64,000 nucleotides of DNA from NCBI GenBank assembly GCA_021234155.1, contig JAJEKV010000301.1:126001-190000 (forward strand). The letters are read 5' to 3'. A program made the translations under genes and the position numbers. Under the pieces are notes generated by a model. That model did not search any database and was not told where the DNA came from. It saw only the letters and a program-made list of their open reading frames with translations. This DNA is from Isoetes taiwanensis (taxonomy: Eukaryota > Streptophyta > Lycopodiopsida > Isoetales > Isoetaceae). How positions within the stretch are numbered: the first letter of the stretch is position 1; each line of letters opens with the position of its first letter. Below are positions 1-11,380 of the stretch, piece by piece.

Positions 1-183
1 TCCGGAATTTCTTGATAACCCCAGCCGAGATTACAACAACCGTGGGATCGTCTGTAAACGTGGAGGTTTCGCCTGAGATTGTGTCCCAGGTTGAGCGGGC
101 GAAGTCCGAAACAGATCTCATACATTGCCAGATAGTGGTCACAAAAGGAGATCATGTGCTCTTCCAGAGCCCAGTTGGTTATT
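1..183 (+). CDS. Conserved ORF of unknown function, 3' part, in repeat copy A
   Basis: An open frame runs in from the left edge and stops at TGA just after residues SPVGY. The same protein segment, ending with the same residues, is encoded on the opposite strand of repeat copy B (37445-37870), where the frame stays open for 141 codons. The two differ by a few substitutions but keep the frame. I recognise no domain. It may be an accessory ORF of the composite repeat or a captured host exon. It reads opposite to the transposase of the same copy. The part beyond the window edge is not visible. Confidence 0.35.
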
Positions 184-614
184 GAGCTGCAGCCCCTTTG
201 TACAGAAGGCCCCTTTGGACGATCCCTTCCTCTCCTTCCTTTTGGTTTATGCTGTCTGTTGGCCACCGTGCCACAAGTGATGCAGCCCCTTGGGCTTATT
301 TTGTGAAGCCTCAGGGCTAAAATTTCCATGATCAAAATTTTGTATAATGCATTGATCTTCTGATTACTGGCCCAATTGCTTGTGTTGATTACTTGAGCTA
401 TTTGTGTGAATGACAATCAGGTCCATGCCCCATAGGTATTAGTAAAGGATTGGGAAATCAATTGCAAATAATAAAATTATGTACAATGAGTTCACTCCAT
501 TTAGAGTCTTGTCGACACCTTAATTGTCTTGGGTTTCATCAGAGTCTTCAGATATCTGTGCATATTGTCTGTTAGGAAAAAAGCCAAATAAAATGTAAAC
601 TTAAATCAAGAATG

Positions 615-869
615 CTAGGTGAATGAGCATACCTGACTACCAGCGGGTGTAGCTATGAATGAGGTCCCCTCCCCAAACCTTGGAGTTGGCTGGGTTTCAC
701 GAGCCATCTCAGCCCTCCATATTCTTGTAAACCCAACATCCATGCCCCTTGCACGGCCAATAATTGCAGGGTCCACCCCAATTTCCACCATCTCCCTGAT
801 AATCCTTGCCTTGCCTATTGCAACATCTTGGTCACGTTGAGGTCCTGAATTGGCTGCAGCATAGTTCAC
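615..869 (-). CDS. Small conserved ORF downstream of the transposase, copy A
   Basis: An 84-codon minus-strand frame is preserved almost unchanged in copy B at 36758-37012. It contains a helix-rich middle (REMVEIGVDPAIIGRARG) that resembles a small helix-turn-helix, but I cannot assign a family. It lies downstream of the transposase coiled-coil segment and in the same orientation, so it could be a last transposase exon or a second ORF of the element. Conservation between two duplicated copies does not prove coding function. Confidence 0.25.
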   Translation of the reverse strand: MNYAAANSGPQRDQDVAIGKARIIREMVEIGVDPAIIGRARGMDVGFTRIWRAEMARETQPTPRFGEGTSFIATPAGSQVCSFT

Positions 870-941
870 CTATCCCTGTGCATCCAGTCTTAATGAGTTG
901 CCATGACTAATGTCAGCATGTTGCTATGGAGCTGGCAAGTC

Positions 942-2569
942 TCACCTCTTCAAAGGGGAATTGACAGTGCTAATTGGGTTTGCTACAAGTCTAACTAGAG
1001 GTATGCAACCCTCAATGCTTATATTCTGCCCATGTCCAGCATCACCCGAGCAGATATGTGTGTCATCTAAACTGCACATGACTTGCACCTCATCAACATC
1101 CTCCAATGGTTGTGAGTTCAGGTCTACACAGGGACTAACAGGACCAGCAGGCTCAAAATTTTGGTCAATACCTGGGCACGTCTGATTGCCTGTAATGGCT
1201 GCCCTAAGTGGGCTGGCTGCCCTAAGTGGACTCAACCCTTGCCTCATTCTCAGCATGTTCCTCACCTGTAACCTTCTTGTCTTCACCTCCTCACTCAATA
1301 CCTTTTGAAAACAAAAAACAGATGCCACTCTAGACACCCCCCTTGGATACATAAATCCCTAAGCCTTGAAGCACTTGCAGCTTTAGCTGCATCATCTATC
1401 TTCCTCATCTCTCTCTTCTCCCTGTTAGCATGTGCCCTCTTGGCAGCCTCCTCCCTTTCAGCCCTTCTTGCCTGTTCTGCTCTCAATGCCTCGCAGAAAC
1501 CATCACTCGATATGTGCAATCTTCCCCCCCAGATCTGGGGTAAAGCCCCTCTTCCTTGCCCTCATGGCCTGTAATGGTCGCACACGCGTTTGAGATGGTT
1601 CTTGCAGACCAGCCATAGACCCTCCAATATCAGGGACATACACCTGACTTATACGAGCCTGTGAAGCTATCATTGCACCAGCACCTTCATCACAATTTCA
1701 TGTGTATGTTCCACATGCACAGATTGTTCCACATGCTCACCAGCTTGAATGTGTGGTGCTTATTCATTTTGCACATCAGTTGGGAGTTGTCCGGGTAAGG
1801 TCTCCCATAGCTGGTGCACTTCTGCCATGTCAAACCCTTCCATTGGTGCATCTGGATGGTACTTTTCTCCAACCTGCTCATGGCCTTCTGTAATGTCTTC
1901 AACATGCACCCTCCCAAATCTGGTACACTCTTGGCCTGGCTTAACTTTTTCCTGGTCAAAGGGCCAGACACCAGTGGCCCTAAAACCCGCCTTGATGTTG
2001 TGGGGTGTTACGCCACATGCAATTGACCGTGAAATCAATTCTGCTATCTCCTCCCTCTTTGGCTTTGCCCTCCCTTTGCTAACCATGCAGGCAGACCTAC
2101 ATCTCTTGAATGATGCCTTGAAAGGGGCAAAGCATGCCACATCTAGAGGTTGAAGCCTATAAGACGTGTGTGCAGGCAATAAGGCAAAGTGAATGCCCTT
2201 CTCTTGCTGTCAATATGACTTCTAGATCCACATGGCTGCCATGACCATCCAAAATGATAAGGTGAGGTTCATCTGGGGATACACCACCTGGGACTCTTTT
2301 TTGCAAAATGTGCGACCATGATTTAAACAATTACGATGTCATCCAAGTTGAAGTCGGACGGCCCTGAATGGCACCCTCTTCACATCTTGCAATGTTGTCC
2401 TGCCTTATTCGACTACCTTTAAAAATGTACATGTTGGGGATCCTATACCCCTCAGCATTAACACATACCAAAATTGCAACCCACTCCCTGTTGTTCATGA
2501 CGACCTCACTCACCCTGTCCCCCCCCTTCCTAGCTTGCCTCTTCGAGGATGTCCAGCATTTGCTCCTCT
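942..2569 (-). pseudogene. Pogo/Tigger-like (DDE_1) transposase remnant, copy A
   Basis: On the minus strand the segment keeps the end of the catalytic core and the C-terminal part of a DDE_1-type transposase. The motif HTSYRLQPLDVACF and the following FKASFKR match the Tigger/pogo signature. A region starting EEIAELISRSIACG and ending GVWPFD comes next, then an acidic tail and a charged coiled coil (AEREEAAKRAHANREKREM). The helix-turn-helix and the first catalytic Asp (WNADETG in copy B) are gone, removed by a deletion that joins CTCGAAGAGGCAAG to CTAGGAAGGGGG. Stops (for example TAA after WMTS) and the frameshift before ALLPAHT make it non-functional. A hAT-like element is inserted at its 5' side. 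Confidence 0.75.
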
Positions 2570-2577
2570 GTCCATTG
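2570..2577. repeat. Left 8-bp target-site duplication GTCCATTG
   Basis: GTCCATTG stands directly before the CATAGTTACC terminus and is repeated at 4322-4329. Copy B has the corresponding unfilled sequence (GTCCATT on its minus strand, near 34527-34535), which confirms a true insertion. Confidence 0.9.
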
Positions 2578-4321
2578 CATAGTTACCGGGAACTAAGTTC
2601 CGAACTTCGTTCCCATTCCGGAACTAGTTCCCGGGGGTCGGGCGTTCCGGGAACTCTTGGGGATGTTCCCATATGGCCTGTTACCGGGAACTGAGTTCCG
2701 GAACTAGTTCCCATTATTTGGGAACCAAGTTTTTCGGTAATAAAATTTTTAACCCCCATTTTTTCAATGGTTGGCATCGTGACTGTCACTGCGCCAACAA
2801 CGAATGAACCTTTCCTTCTTCCCGCCTCTGCCGTCGAAAGAAACCACTCTGCCTGCAGTCGATTGCAGCCCTTTTGCCGTCGTATCGAAACCCTTATGTA
2901 GCCTTTCATCAGGTCGACTCTTAAGCTATATTTTTTTTCCATTTCGTTGTTCTGTTATACAGAACCTAAAAAAAGGGACCTTGTCGATTGCAGGCAGATA
3001 TGGCTCTCAGCATCGATTTAGTAGAAGTTCAACCAAAATAGACTCAGCAGGTAAGCTTTTTAAGTTTCTATTTATCAGTATTTAGTCTAACTTTGCTCTG
3101 CGATTCATTTTCTCTATCCTTGCTTTGCTCTGCTATAACATACTGGATGATTGATCATGATCGGACCAGGCCCTTCACATTCACAAGTCTTGCTTATTGC
3201 TATAAAAATGCCTGGAAATACCTTCTGCAGCAGAGGATTTATGGTAAGATTTATGGTCTACAAGATTGCATTTCTTTTGGTTGTCATTACCCAAAATTAA
3301 GTGCTTGAAATCTTAAGAGATTGGTACTTGGAGATAGACATGTACATGATGACGTCTAATTCTAATATTGCTTGCTTTTGATTCAGACTGCTAGAATAAG
3401 CCAGAAATAGAAGAAGAACTGTTAAGAGAGCTTCATCTTCGGCACTTCCAAGTTTCGAGTAAGTTCATAGCTTCGTTTCTATTTTTGCTAAGAGCTTGCT
3501 CTTGTCTATATTATTATTCATTCTTCTGTGCATATCTAAAATCTCATTCTACTATATTTTAGGACACTTCTCAATTCATGGGTTAATGAAGCAGAAATGC
3601 CTTATTGCAGTAGGGTACTCAAAGAGTACCTTTCTCTGCAATACATATAATGTATGCTGGAATTATCATTAAGCTTTTAAATTTTGAAGCTTTAACTGCA
3701 AGTTATGCATGTTTTGTGAAATACAGATGTAATAGGAGTTGGATTACATGGTTTGCATTTTATAACGGTTCTGAAATTAACGGCAGAAACTAGATTAAGA
3801 GGTATTCATTCACATATGCCATGCTCATGACTTCAGAGGAATGATTGATTATTTTCTGATCTATGACCAAGTGTAACAGACTATCTTTGTAGGCCAGTAA
3901 CTAATACACAACATGCACTTTTAGAATGATGTGCATTCTCAAATGACTTAAGAATACTAGGCACTGTATGAAAACTTAATATATTATATGGCTTATGTTC
4001 TTTATGCTATAACTAGTTGTGTATTTTGATGACTGACAATGTATTAGAACTTAAAATATATGCTTTGAATGAAAAAATGTTGTTTAAAGTTCAAATACTA
4101 TTGTATGGAGCAGCTATACATGTATTTTCTTGCAACTCACTCCCCTTGAAACCTTTTTTTATTCTAAGTGTTCTAAGATGTTCTTTAAGCAAAGGGAACT
4201 CCAAATCCGTTTTTAAAATTGAAAAATTCGAATGTTGGCCGTTCCCGTTCCCATCCGTTCCCGTTCCCGTTCCAGATTTTGGGTCCAAGTTCCCAAAAAG
4301 TTCCCGTTCCGGGTAACTATG
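2578..4321. mobile_element. Non-autonomous hAT-type DNA transposon (1744 bp)
   Basis: The element begins CATAGTTACCGGGAAC and ends GTTCCGGGTAACTATG, imperfect terminal inverted repeats, and is flanked by a perfect 8-bp duplication. Eight-base duplications are characteristic of hAT elements. Both ends are packed with GGAAC/GTTCC motifs in both orientations (about 2583-2735 and 4238-4315), as expected for subterminal transposase-binding sites. The interior is AT-rich; ORFs such as 2583-2942 only read through the repeats, and no transposase is seen, so mobilisation would need an enzyme encoded elsewhere. It splits the pogo-like unit of copy A, so it is younger than that unit. Confidence 0.88.
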
Positions 4322-4329
4322 GTCCATTG
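4322..4329. repeat. Right 8-bp target-site duplication GTCCATTG
   Basis: Perfect copy of 2570-2577 immediately after the right terminus CGGGTAACTATG. The sequence beyond it (ACCTACTCGGCCTCC) rejoins the homology with copy B. Confidence 0.9.
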
Positions 4330-5081
4330 ACCTACTCGGCCTCCTTGGCATTGGACTAGTAGCAGCACTGCCTTGTGATGCCCTCTTCTTTGTCCTGGGC
4401 GCGCTACCCTCTTAGATGATGCTGGTCTCCTAGTACCTCTTTCAGCATCGGTATCTCTTCGTGCCCTCGTCGAAACCATGGCTGTCTTCGTGCTCTTCGC
4501 AGCCTCTTCTCGAGAACATATGAACTATGAAAGGAGGGCAGGATTTTATGTCCATGGAAGCCATAGCGGGAGTCGGAGAATTGAATTCAGAAAAATGCAA
4601 TCGAGTGCTAGGTTTGGGTGCCAATTCAAATCACCCGCATTGAATTCGTCTTTCAAATTGGCATGCTTGGGGTATTTTTTCCAGCACGGATATGGTCATC
4701 CAGTGCACGAATATGGTCACTCAGTGCATGGTGCCTGGGACCTGAACTCACGACAGAGGCAACGGCAGACACGGTTGATGGAGGCTAGTGTCTCGGTTGA
4801 CGAAAACCCAGTCGATGATACCTGGCCACAATACGGCGGTCCCGGTAGACTTGTGGACCCATGGCAGCATGGAGTTAAACCGCGAAGGGACGGGGGCCTG
4901 ACCCATGCTCTGAGATGGGGTCACGGCAGAGGGCGACCATACCCTATATATGTTTAGATAAGGAATGATTTTACAAGGTTTTGGATGTAATCGTATAGGA
5001 AATTAGTATTTTGTTCCCACTGAAATAGCATGTGTTGTGATTCATATAAGAGACAGGAATAAAACAGAATAGAGTGTATTT

Positions 5082-5480
5082 TTATTGTCTAAGGAGACCA
5101 ATTGGCATATGGGACTCAAATAAAAAGAGCAGCGAGCATATTACTATCATGATTAAAAAACCCTCGCCTCGAAGTGTTTTCGGGAGAAAACCCTTGGCGA
5201 TAATAAGTATGATGGCAGATTGTACAATGATATGATATAACACAAGTTGATACCTAATCGGAGGACACCATTGAGATGTGTTCAATAGCACAATACAGCA
5301 GCTGGTCCGATAAAACCAACTGGACATACCATGCCTTTATATGATCAAATGCTGGACATATCTAAAGGGCATGACATTTATCCTCAATGATGCCCTGTTG
5401 GCAACACTGACAGATCCTGTCCTGGCGTGCCTCCGGAGTCCATCGGCCTGTCTCAATGCAGAGGGTTTTAGTATAAAGCA
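5082..5480 (-). pseudogene. LINE ORF2 3' tail fragment, copy A
   Basis: On the minus strand around 5480-5362 the frame reads LCIETGRWTPEARQDRICQC followed by C and QQGIIEDKCHAL. This is the IE-G-R...R.C..C...EDE.H pattern of the zinc-binding tail at the end of plant LINE ORF2 proteins. The conserved 81-codon frame that follows (5327-5082) is probably the last part of the same ORF, because it is kept in copy B at 33523-33768. No RT core is attached. Related pieces are at 32860-33510 (+) and 61985-62375 (-). Confidence 0.6.
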
Positions 5481-6827
5481 ATGCTCCTCTACCCTGCATT
5501 TTGGCAGGGGAAACCATGCCAACATGTGGAGCGCGGAGGCATGGTTGACCTTGCCGAAATGCAGGATAGAGGTTTGTCGTGACGTGGAAGCAGGTTAAAC
5601 AACATTTTGTGGCAGGTAAAAATTTTTGGAATGAAGGGTAGATTGCTAGAGTGCAAGGTAGATCCACCAAAGTGGTTGGTAGATTTACCAAAATGCTTGG
5701 CAAATCAGAATCTACTAGAATGCTTGCATTGCCGAAGCTTTAGGAAAGTTTCAGAGAAAGAAACCTTGTCACATGGCATTGCTTGATTGGCGGAGACAAC
5801 AGAATGATGTTTAACTTGCTTTTACGTATACAGGCATGTGTACAAGAATGACCATCCAAGAAGCATTCCTGAGATAGAGACAATGCCGACACGCGACGCA
5901 TGAAAGCACTATTGACATCCACGAATGCTTCCTCGATGGTCATTCGTGCAATGTGGACACAATTTAGTTGCAATTCTAAGGCCAAGAATGTAGGTAAAAC
6001 TCCAAGAATGCATGGTAAACACAGGAAAATGAAAGGTAAAAGCCAAGAATGTCCATAAACACTAATGTTCGTTGCTATAAAATTTTTATGCAACATTCCT
6101 GGAAAACATGTCAAATGTCACAACGTGATTGACCTTGCGGGCAAGATTGCCACTAAATTGCTTTTATCTGGACATTAATAAGCGCCAAAGGCAGCAAAAG
6201 CAATCGTCTTCTATCTAATTTCCTCGCCCATTGATTTAAATTAGGGAAACCTACCAAAACGCCCCACAAGCTTTGATATATACCAAAATGCCCAAGGGCT
6301 TAAACTAGTGCCAAGTGTGCCAAGGGTTGCCCGTTGGCATTGGACCCTTTGGGGCCTTGGTGACGGCGTAGGGAATTTATTAATAATAAACAATCTTTCT
6401 ATTCTTCAACTTCAACTTGCCTTAATCATATCAATAGATGAGGTCAAACTAGTAGTTTGGATATTGGAAATGAATATGGCTTTTTGTTTCAAATGGAAAA
6501 GTACAAAGGTTACACGTGATTTTACATGCAGATTTGTGTCGAGTTATATTCCACAATGCATAGATCAAATAATAGTCCCAGAATTAAGATTCTTTCGTAT
6601 TTCTTTGTGCTGAAATTGTTCTTAAATGTCCTTGCACATCAACTCAAGGGGTTGGAATTCACGATTGGTTGGTGGTACTGTGATATGAAAACAAGAATTA
6701 AATTCATTTTTGAGGTCAATCTTGTAATTGTTTATTTGAACTTTCCACCACCTGAAAACCAAATGGGTGATGCCACCCACATTGTAAGAAGCAAGTATAC
6801 AATAGATGCTACCAAGTTTTGTCCCTA
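5481..6827. other. No gene seen; degenerate AT-rich sequence
   Basis: Short degenerate motifs recur at 5640-6060 (variants of AAGAATG and GGTAGAT...CCAAA), suggesting an old minisatellite. No splice-consistent coding frame was found; open frames here are short and compositionally unremarkable. Confidence 0.5.
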
Positions 6828-7577
6828 TGTTTGCATATTCAGGCTACAAACCGGAAGCAAATAGACAAAAGCTTTAAGACCAAAGCCATAAACTGGATCA
6901 TGCATCAACGGGTCCTCCCATGAAGTGATTTCATTACCTTCATCAAGGAAAGCATCCACCACCTGAAAACTTGCTTCAGAACAAAACACAGACGCAAGAT
7001 TACCTTGCTTGCTCTGTAGTTAGCCCCACAAACTCCTATCGGTGATATATAGAAATGCTCAAGAAATCGCTTGCCAACGTTTTTCCTTATAGAAAATTAC
7101 AAAAAAGATTGGGAGTAATGTCATTGCACATAACAATTGCGTCAAAATTTCCTCAATTGTTAATAGATCTAACAATCCACCGCATCCCTTTCTCCAGCAT
7201 ATCATTGATCATCGAAAAAGTCTGCCGAACTGTTACAACAACTTGCTTGCCCAACATACTCTACTTTAAATCCAAACCGTATGATATCTTCCGCCCAGCT
7301 CCAATAAAATCCACACTGTTTATCGATCCTCAGGTGTTCCTCAAATCCCAAAACTCGCCACAGATAACGAATATCCTATGTGGCTCTGATGTGGAACTGC
7401 TAGGAACTGTAGCCATAACTGCTTCTTTGCTTCTGCAATTTGTGACATGATATTGATCCACTGAAAAAAAGGCCCTTGCATTGTGGAATCCAGATCTGTA
7501 CTCATCAGCTCATTGATATAAGCATAGGCACATCTACTTGTTAAAAGGCAAGCATTGAGTACAAATGTTTTTCCCAC
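6828..7577 (-). pseudogene. Decayed coding-like fragments of an unknown gene
   Basis: Three minus-strand stretches read like protein. At 7577-7341 there is a frame with YINELMSTDLDSTM and FFQWINIMSQIAEAKKQLW. At about 7325-7150 a frame with DFIGAGRKISYGLDLK continues, after a stop, into KQVVVTVRQTFSMINDMLEK and ends at another stop. At 6962-6828 an exon-like frame after TTTTCAG reads VVDAFLDEGNEITSWEDPL and ends near FGLKAFVYLLP. Amino-acid composition and the AG acceptor suggest real ancestry, but stops interrupt it and I do not recognise the protein. It could be a pseudogene or a transposon remnant. Confidence 0.3.
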
Positions 7578-10529
7578 AGTACCTTTAACATCTGGGAAAC
7601 TGTCCCTTCACAAGAATTTCATTTCAAAGATAGATAGAAACATCCCACTTCCTGACTCTGCATAAGAAATCGAACTAATGCCAGTTTCAAATATAGAAGG
7701 AGCATAAAAGAGAGTGAAGATTAAACATTAAACAGAGGTCACTTAACAATAGCATCATACAATATACTTCCGATTAAACTAAATACCACCTTTGGCACTC
7801 GCCAGTTCCATACCAGGGTAGTTGAAGCAAACGCCAGTACTGCCTTTTAAAACAGTTCTCATCAAGTGAATAATGCTCGGCCTATTTATATGTATTTATC
7901 ATAAACATTCCACTGGAAGATAGCGAGATCATTTGGCAAAGACAACTTTTGACGTGATATGCAAGTGAAGGCATGTTATATTCCTCAGCCAGCAGGCTTT
8001 ACTCCTTTACCTGAATATCTACTTTCTGCAATCTTTACCTGGTCATAACAATTTCTTGCCATCACCTCCCTAGTGGGATTGTGAAGTGCTAAAACAGGGT
8101 GCCAAATGAGAACTGACATTTCACTGCCTCGGTTAAAAATATTTCTTAGCACCATCTGAATGTAGATTTTCGACTAGGTTTGAATATTTTATGTGATTTG
8201 AGTTACGACAACTCAATAGCCAAATTACATAGAACTTCCTTTTTAGCCCCAGTATTCTTCTTGTCCAACTCTTTTGATTAAGTCTGGCTAAATCTGGACA
8301 AATGATAATGACATATCAGCCTTAAAGATGCCTGGTTAGCAGTATCTGCCACCTCGGTATCTGTGGAATGATATGTAATGAAATTTTAGGTACTGTCCAA
8401 GTTAATAGTTCCACGTCATCATGTGTCATCAATATTCCTGATGCTTCCTCTTGTCCATGTATGTCGTCACATGTGCCATGTCAGCATAGATCCACTCAAC
8501 TGTCTAACTGAAAACGAAACACCTGACGTGCTTGTTGTGGGATAGTCCAGTCCATCTATCAACTCCTTGTACGAGCATCCACTGCAGAATTTTTCTCCCG
8601 ACATATGAGGCCAATACCTTATTCCAACTTCCAAAGGTATGGAGCGGTTTTTGCATTATTCATGTTAAATTTTCCCAGCCTACTTTCTTTTTCACATACT
8701 TCTTTCAACAGATGAATAACCCTTAAGATGTTCGGTGAATTCGAGATATTTCATGTGAAAGGCGCATTGAGGTTTTTGACTGCCAAGGATATCCACAGAC
8801 AGGACAAGCACAGTAGTTTCTTCACCACCAAGATTAGCATATAAGTTGAGGGCGGCATCAAGTCCGGTTTAAAACCCCTCAAAACCACGTGATTACACCA
8901 TGCAAAACTCCTAAACTCACTGTTAAAATGTGCTCTTCACATCAAACTGATGCTATTTGGTAACCCTTATGTTAAACTTGTGCTCTATCCTTCTTGATCT
9001 GAAGCTCCAAGTAATGTATCTGAAGAATTTTCAGGTCTCATTGCCTAGGCTGCAAAGTTGTTTTGAAATTGTCAAATTCATTTTGGTGCTCTATGAATGT
9101 GTTAATTTGATAGAGAAATCAAATTTTATCATCCTGGCCATAGCTGCCAATAGACATGAGCCATTCCAGATGATTTGCCGCATTACGAATGGTCCTGTTG
9201 AGCCCAATCTCACTGAGAAGATTAAGACCCAGAAGTTGCCACCTGAATCAGGTTTGCGAGCAGAAATCCGCAAATTCCTTTGCTTCAAATTATCGGTCCT
9301 TGTACAAAGGATCTTCACACCTTCAAATGCTCAATGGTTTCAGCATCAGAGGAGTTATTAACAAATAGTAAGAAATAAGGGGAGGCGCGCCATTCGATGA
9401 AAATGTACTACCTTCAAGGGTTTGATGGCCCTAAACTCTCTCTGTTTGGAGAAAAAATCCTTTCTGCTTTCACATGCATGCAAGGCTCACAATACAGGTA
9501 CTCACTCTATATTCATGCAATATTCACATCAGCTCCTACTTCTGACTGGCAGACCTATCCATTGCCCATGCTAGGGTGGTAAAAGTAGACTTATCAAAGT
9601 CCGCAAACCCTCCTGAATCCATCATACAATATTTGAGAATTGTGGCATCACTGTCAATTGCCATATTAAAATTGCCATCATTAAAGATATGACACGGCCA
9701 CTGCTGAAATTTCAGATATAATCTGACCCTGTAAAAAAGTTTGAGCTGAAGAAGTCTCTTGAACCCTTTATGTTGTGACTTAAATTTAAAACTTTAAAGC
9801 ACAACTGCCAGAACCTATCCTTCATTCTTGCTGTTCTCTTCTTGCTTTCTCTCTGACTGATCAGAGACAATAATAAAGCTGATGTTAATTGAAGCTCTAA
9901 ATCTCATTTAATGTCCAGATCACCTGGAATGTGCCTAATGATTTCCCTAAAGACAAATAGATCTATAAAAATATATAAAAGGGAATGAATGACCTTCAAT
10001 TTTGGATTTTAATCAAGAAAATCAGGGAAAAAAAAAATTGAAAATCAAAGATCAGCGACTGAATTATGCTAAAAAAGGACAACACCTAACCCCTGCACGC
10101 AATTAGATGAGAGCAATTGTCTCTATGATTTCATGCATCCCACGAACAAAAATGATGTTATCTCGCCCAAGCCAATCACGCTCGGTTCTCTGGAATGCTA
10201 GCATATTTCCAAAGGGGGGAAAACATGGCCTGGTGAAGTTCCCTAAGAAAAATGATGGCCTAGCAAAGTTTATTTAAAATTACGCCATAATAGACTCTAA
10301 TGCATTGTTGCAGTTAAGGTAGAATGCTGTGATGCATTAACACGGTGAATCAAGAATACAAGACAGTGCCTATATGGTCCAGTTCATAAAAAAACTGAAG
10401 TAAACCACAAAAATGACATGCAACTTCTAAAGTGAGTCGTGCTATGACAACCTTAAAAGTCACCTACGATGATATGTCAATATCTGGTTCAATCACCACC
10501 ATGTTAAAGGTTTCATGTTAAGTTATCTA
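7578..10529. other. No gene supported; AT-rich intergenic or intronic sequence
   Basis: Scanned on both strands. The longest frame (8957-9361, +) has no splice context or recognisable motif. An AscI-like GGCGCGCC at about 9384-9391 is the only compositional oddity. This could be intron of the cyclic-nucleotide-binding gene, whose kinase exons, if they exist, would lie in this direction, but I did not find kinase motifs. Confidence 0.4.
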
Positions 10530-10760
10530 TTTGCAACACAAAGAAAACTGCAACTAAACTTGCAGATAACCAAAATGATGGTCTTCAACACTTCCAGGCT
10601 TGCAAATTTTAATGCAATCCATTTTGCTTTCAAGGGCAACCAGCGCATCATACAAATATCTTGGAGTGGATTTCTCAGACCCTCGTTTCAGCAGCACAAA
10701 CAAGGATTACGAACGGAGAAGCAATGCTTCCAGTTGCACTTTTATGATGTAAAATCATTT
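10530..10760 (+). pseudogene. Non-LTR reverse transcriptase fragment
   Basis: Plus-strand frames give TKMMVFNTSR, then after a frame change ASYKYLGVDFSDPRFSSTNK. The K.MVFN...F.G......YKYLGV.FS pattern is the segment just after the YADD box in plant LINE reverse transcriptases. The YADD box itself and both flanks are absent or unrecognisable. The following 300 bp may continue the element but are too degraded to assign. Confidence 0.4.
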
Positions 10761-11380
10761 CCCGGTTTTGGCTCCAAGTAGTGAACGATCATGAGAAAAT
10801 CTTCGGTGCCTCATGACATAACTCTGGCAGAATTTGCTGCAATTTTCTGCAGGTGGTATCTTGTTTCCAATAGACAGGTTTCCAGGTAGTACCTTATTTT
10901 CAATAAAATCTATCGCTGATTGTGAGCTCATCTTTATCATTGGATCGGCTCATTGCAATAGAGAACTGGTTTATCCTAAATATGACCAAGCTTTCTGCTC
11001 TATGAATTGACCTGTCCTCTATGGCTAATGGTAATTAAACATCATTAACCTCCACCGGAAAACGTTGTTGACCTGCTGCTTTATCACAGCCGAGTTTACA
11101 AATGCCATCATGAAAGGTTGGATGGGGTTTCTCAGCAAGTTACACTCCAGATATTAATGGCATCCATGTCAGGGGACGAAATACATGATTGGCTGGGGAA
11201 AACAAAAACTATACGCTAACCCAATTTTCTGTTCTTGATACATGTAAGCCATCCCTATAACAAAGTTTCCAGCATTTCTAAAGGGATCCATGTTATTAGA
11301 GACTTGAGTCTTCCGAGTTCCAGTTCACTCATGACTCTCTCATTTAGACCTATAATGACACAAAAACCATATAACAATAC

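Larger units (their letters stand above)
1..5463 (-). repeat. Composite transposon-bearing repeat, copy A (inverted relative to copy B)
   Basis: Base-by-base reading shows that this stretch is the reverse complement of 33431-37629, apart from indels. It contains, read on the minus strand, a LINE 3' tail, about 1 kb of AT-rich leader, a dead pogo/Tigger-like transposase and an unknown ORF. Differences from copy B: a 1744-bp hAT-like insertion (2578-4321); an internal deletion that removes the transposase N-terminus; and about 50 bp of LINE tail (5389-5440) that copy B has lost. The left limit lies outside the window. Both copies carry the same frameshift in the transposase, so they descend from an already defective source. 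Confidence 0.85.

Noticed and set aside
2583-2942. 119-codon minus-strand frame and its 108-codon plus-strand partner (2368-2694)
   Set aside because: They read through the hAT terminus and GTTCC repeats or span the insertion border; translation is an artefact of repeats.
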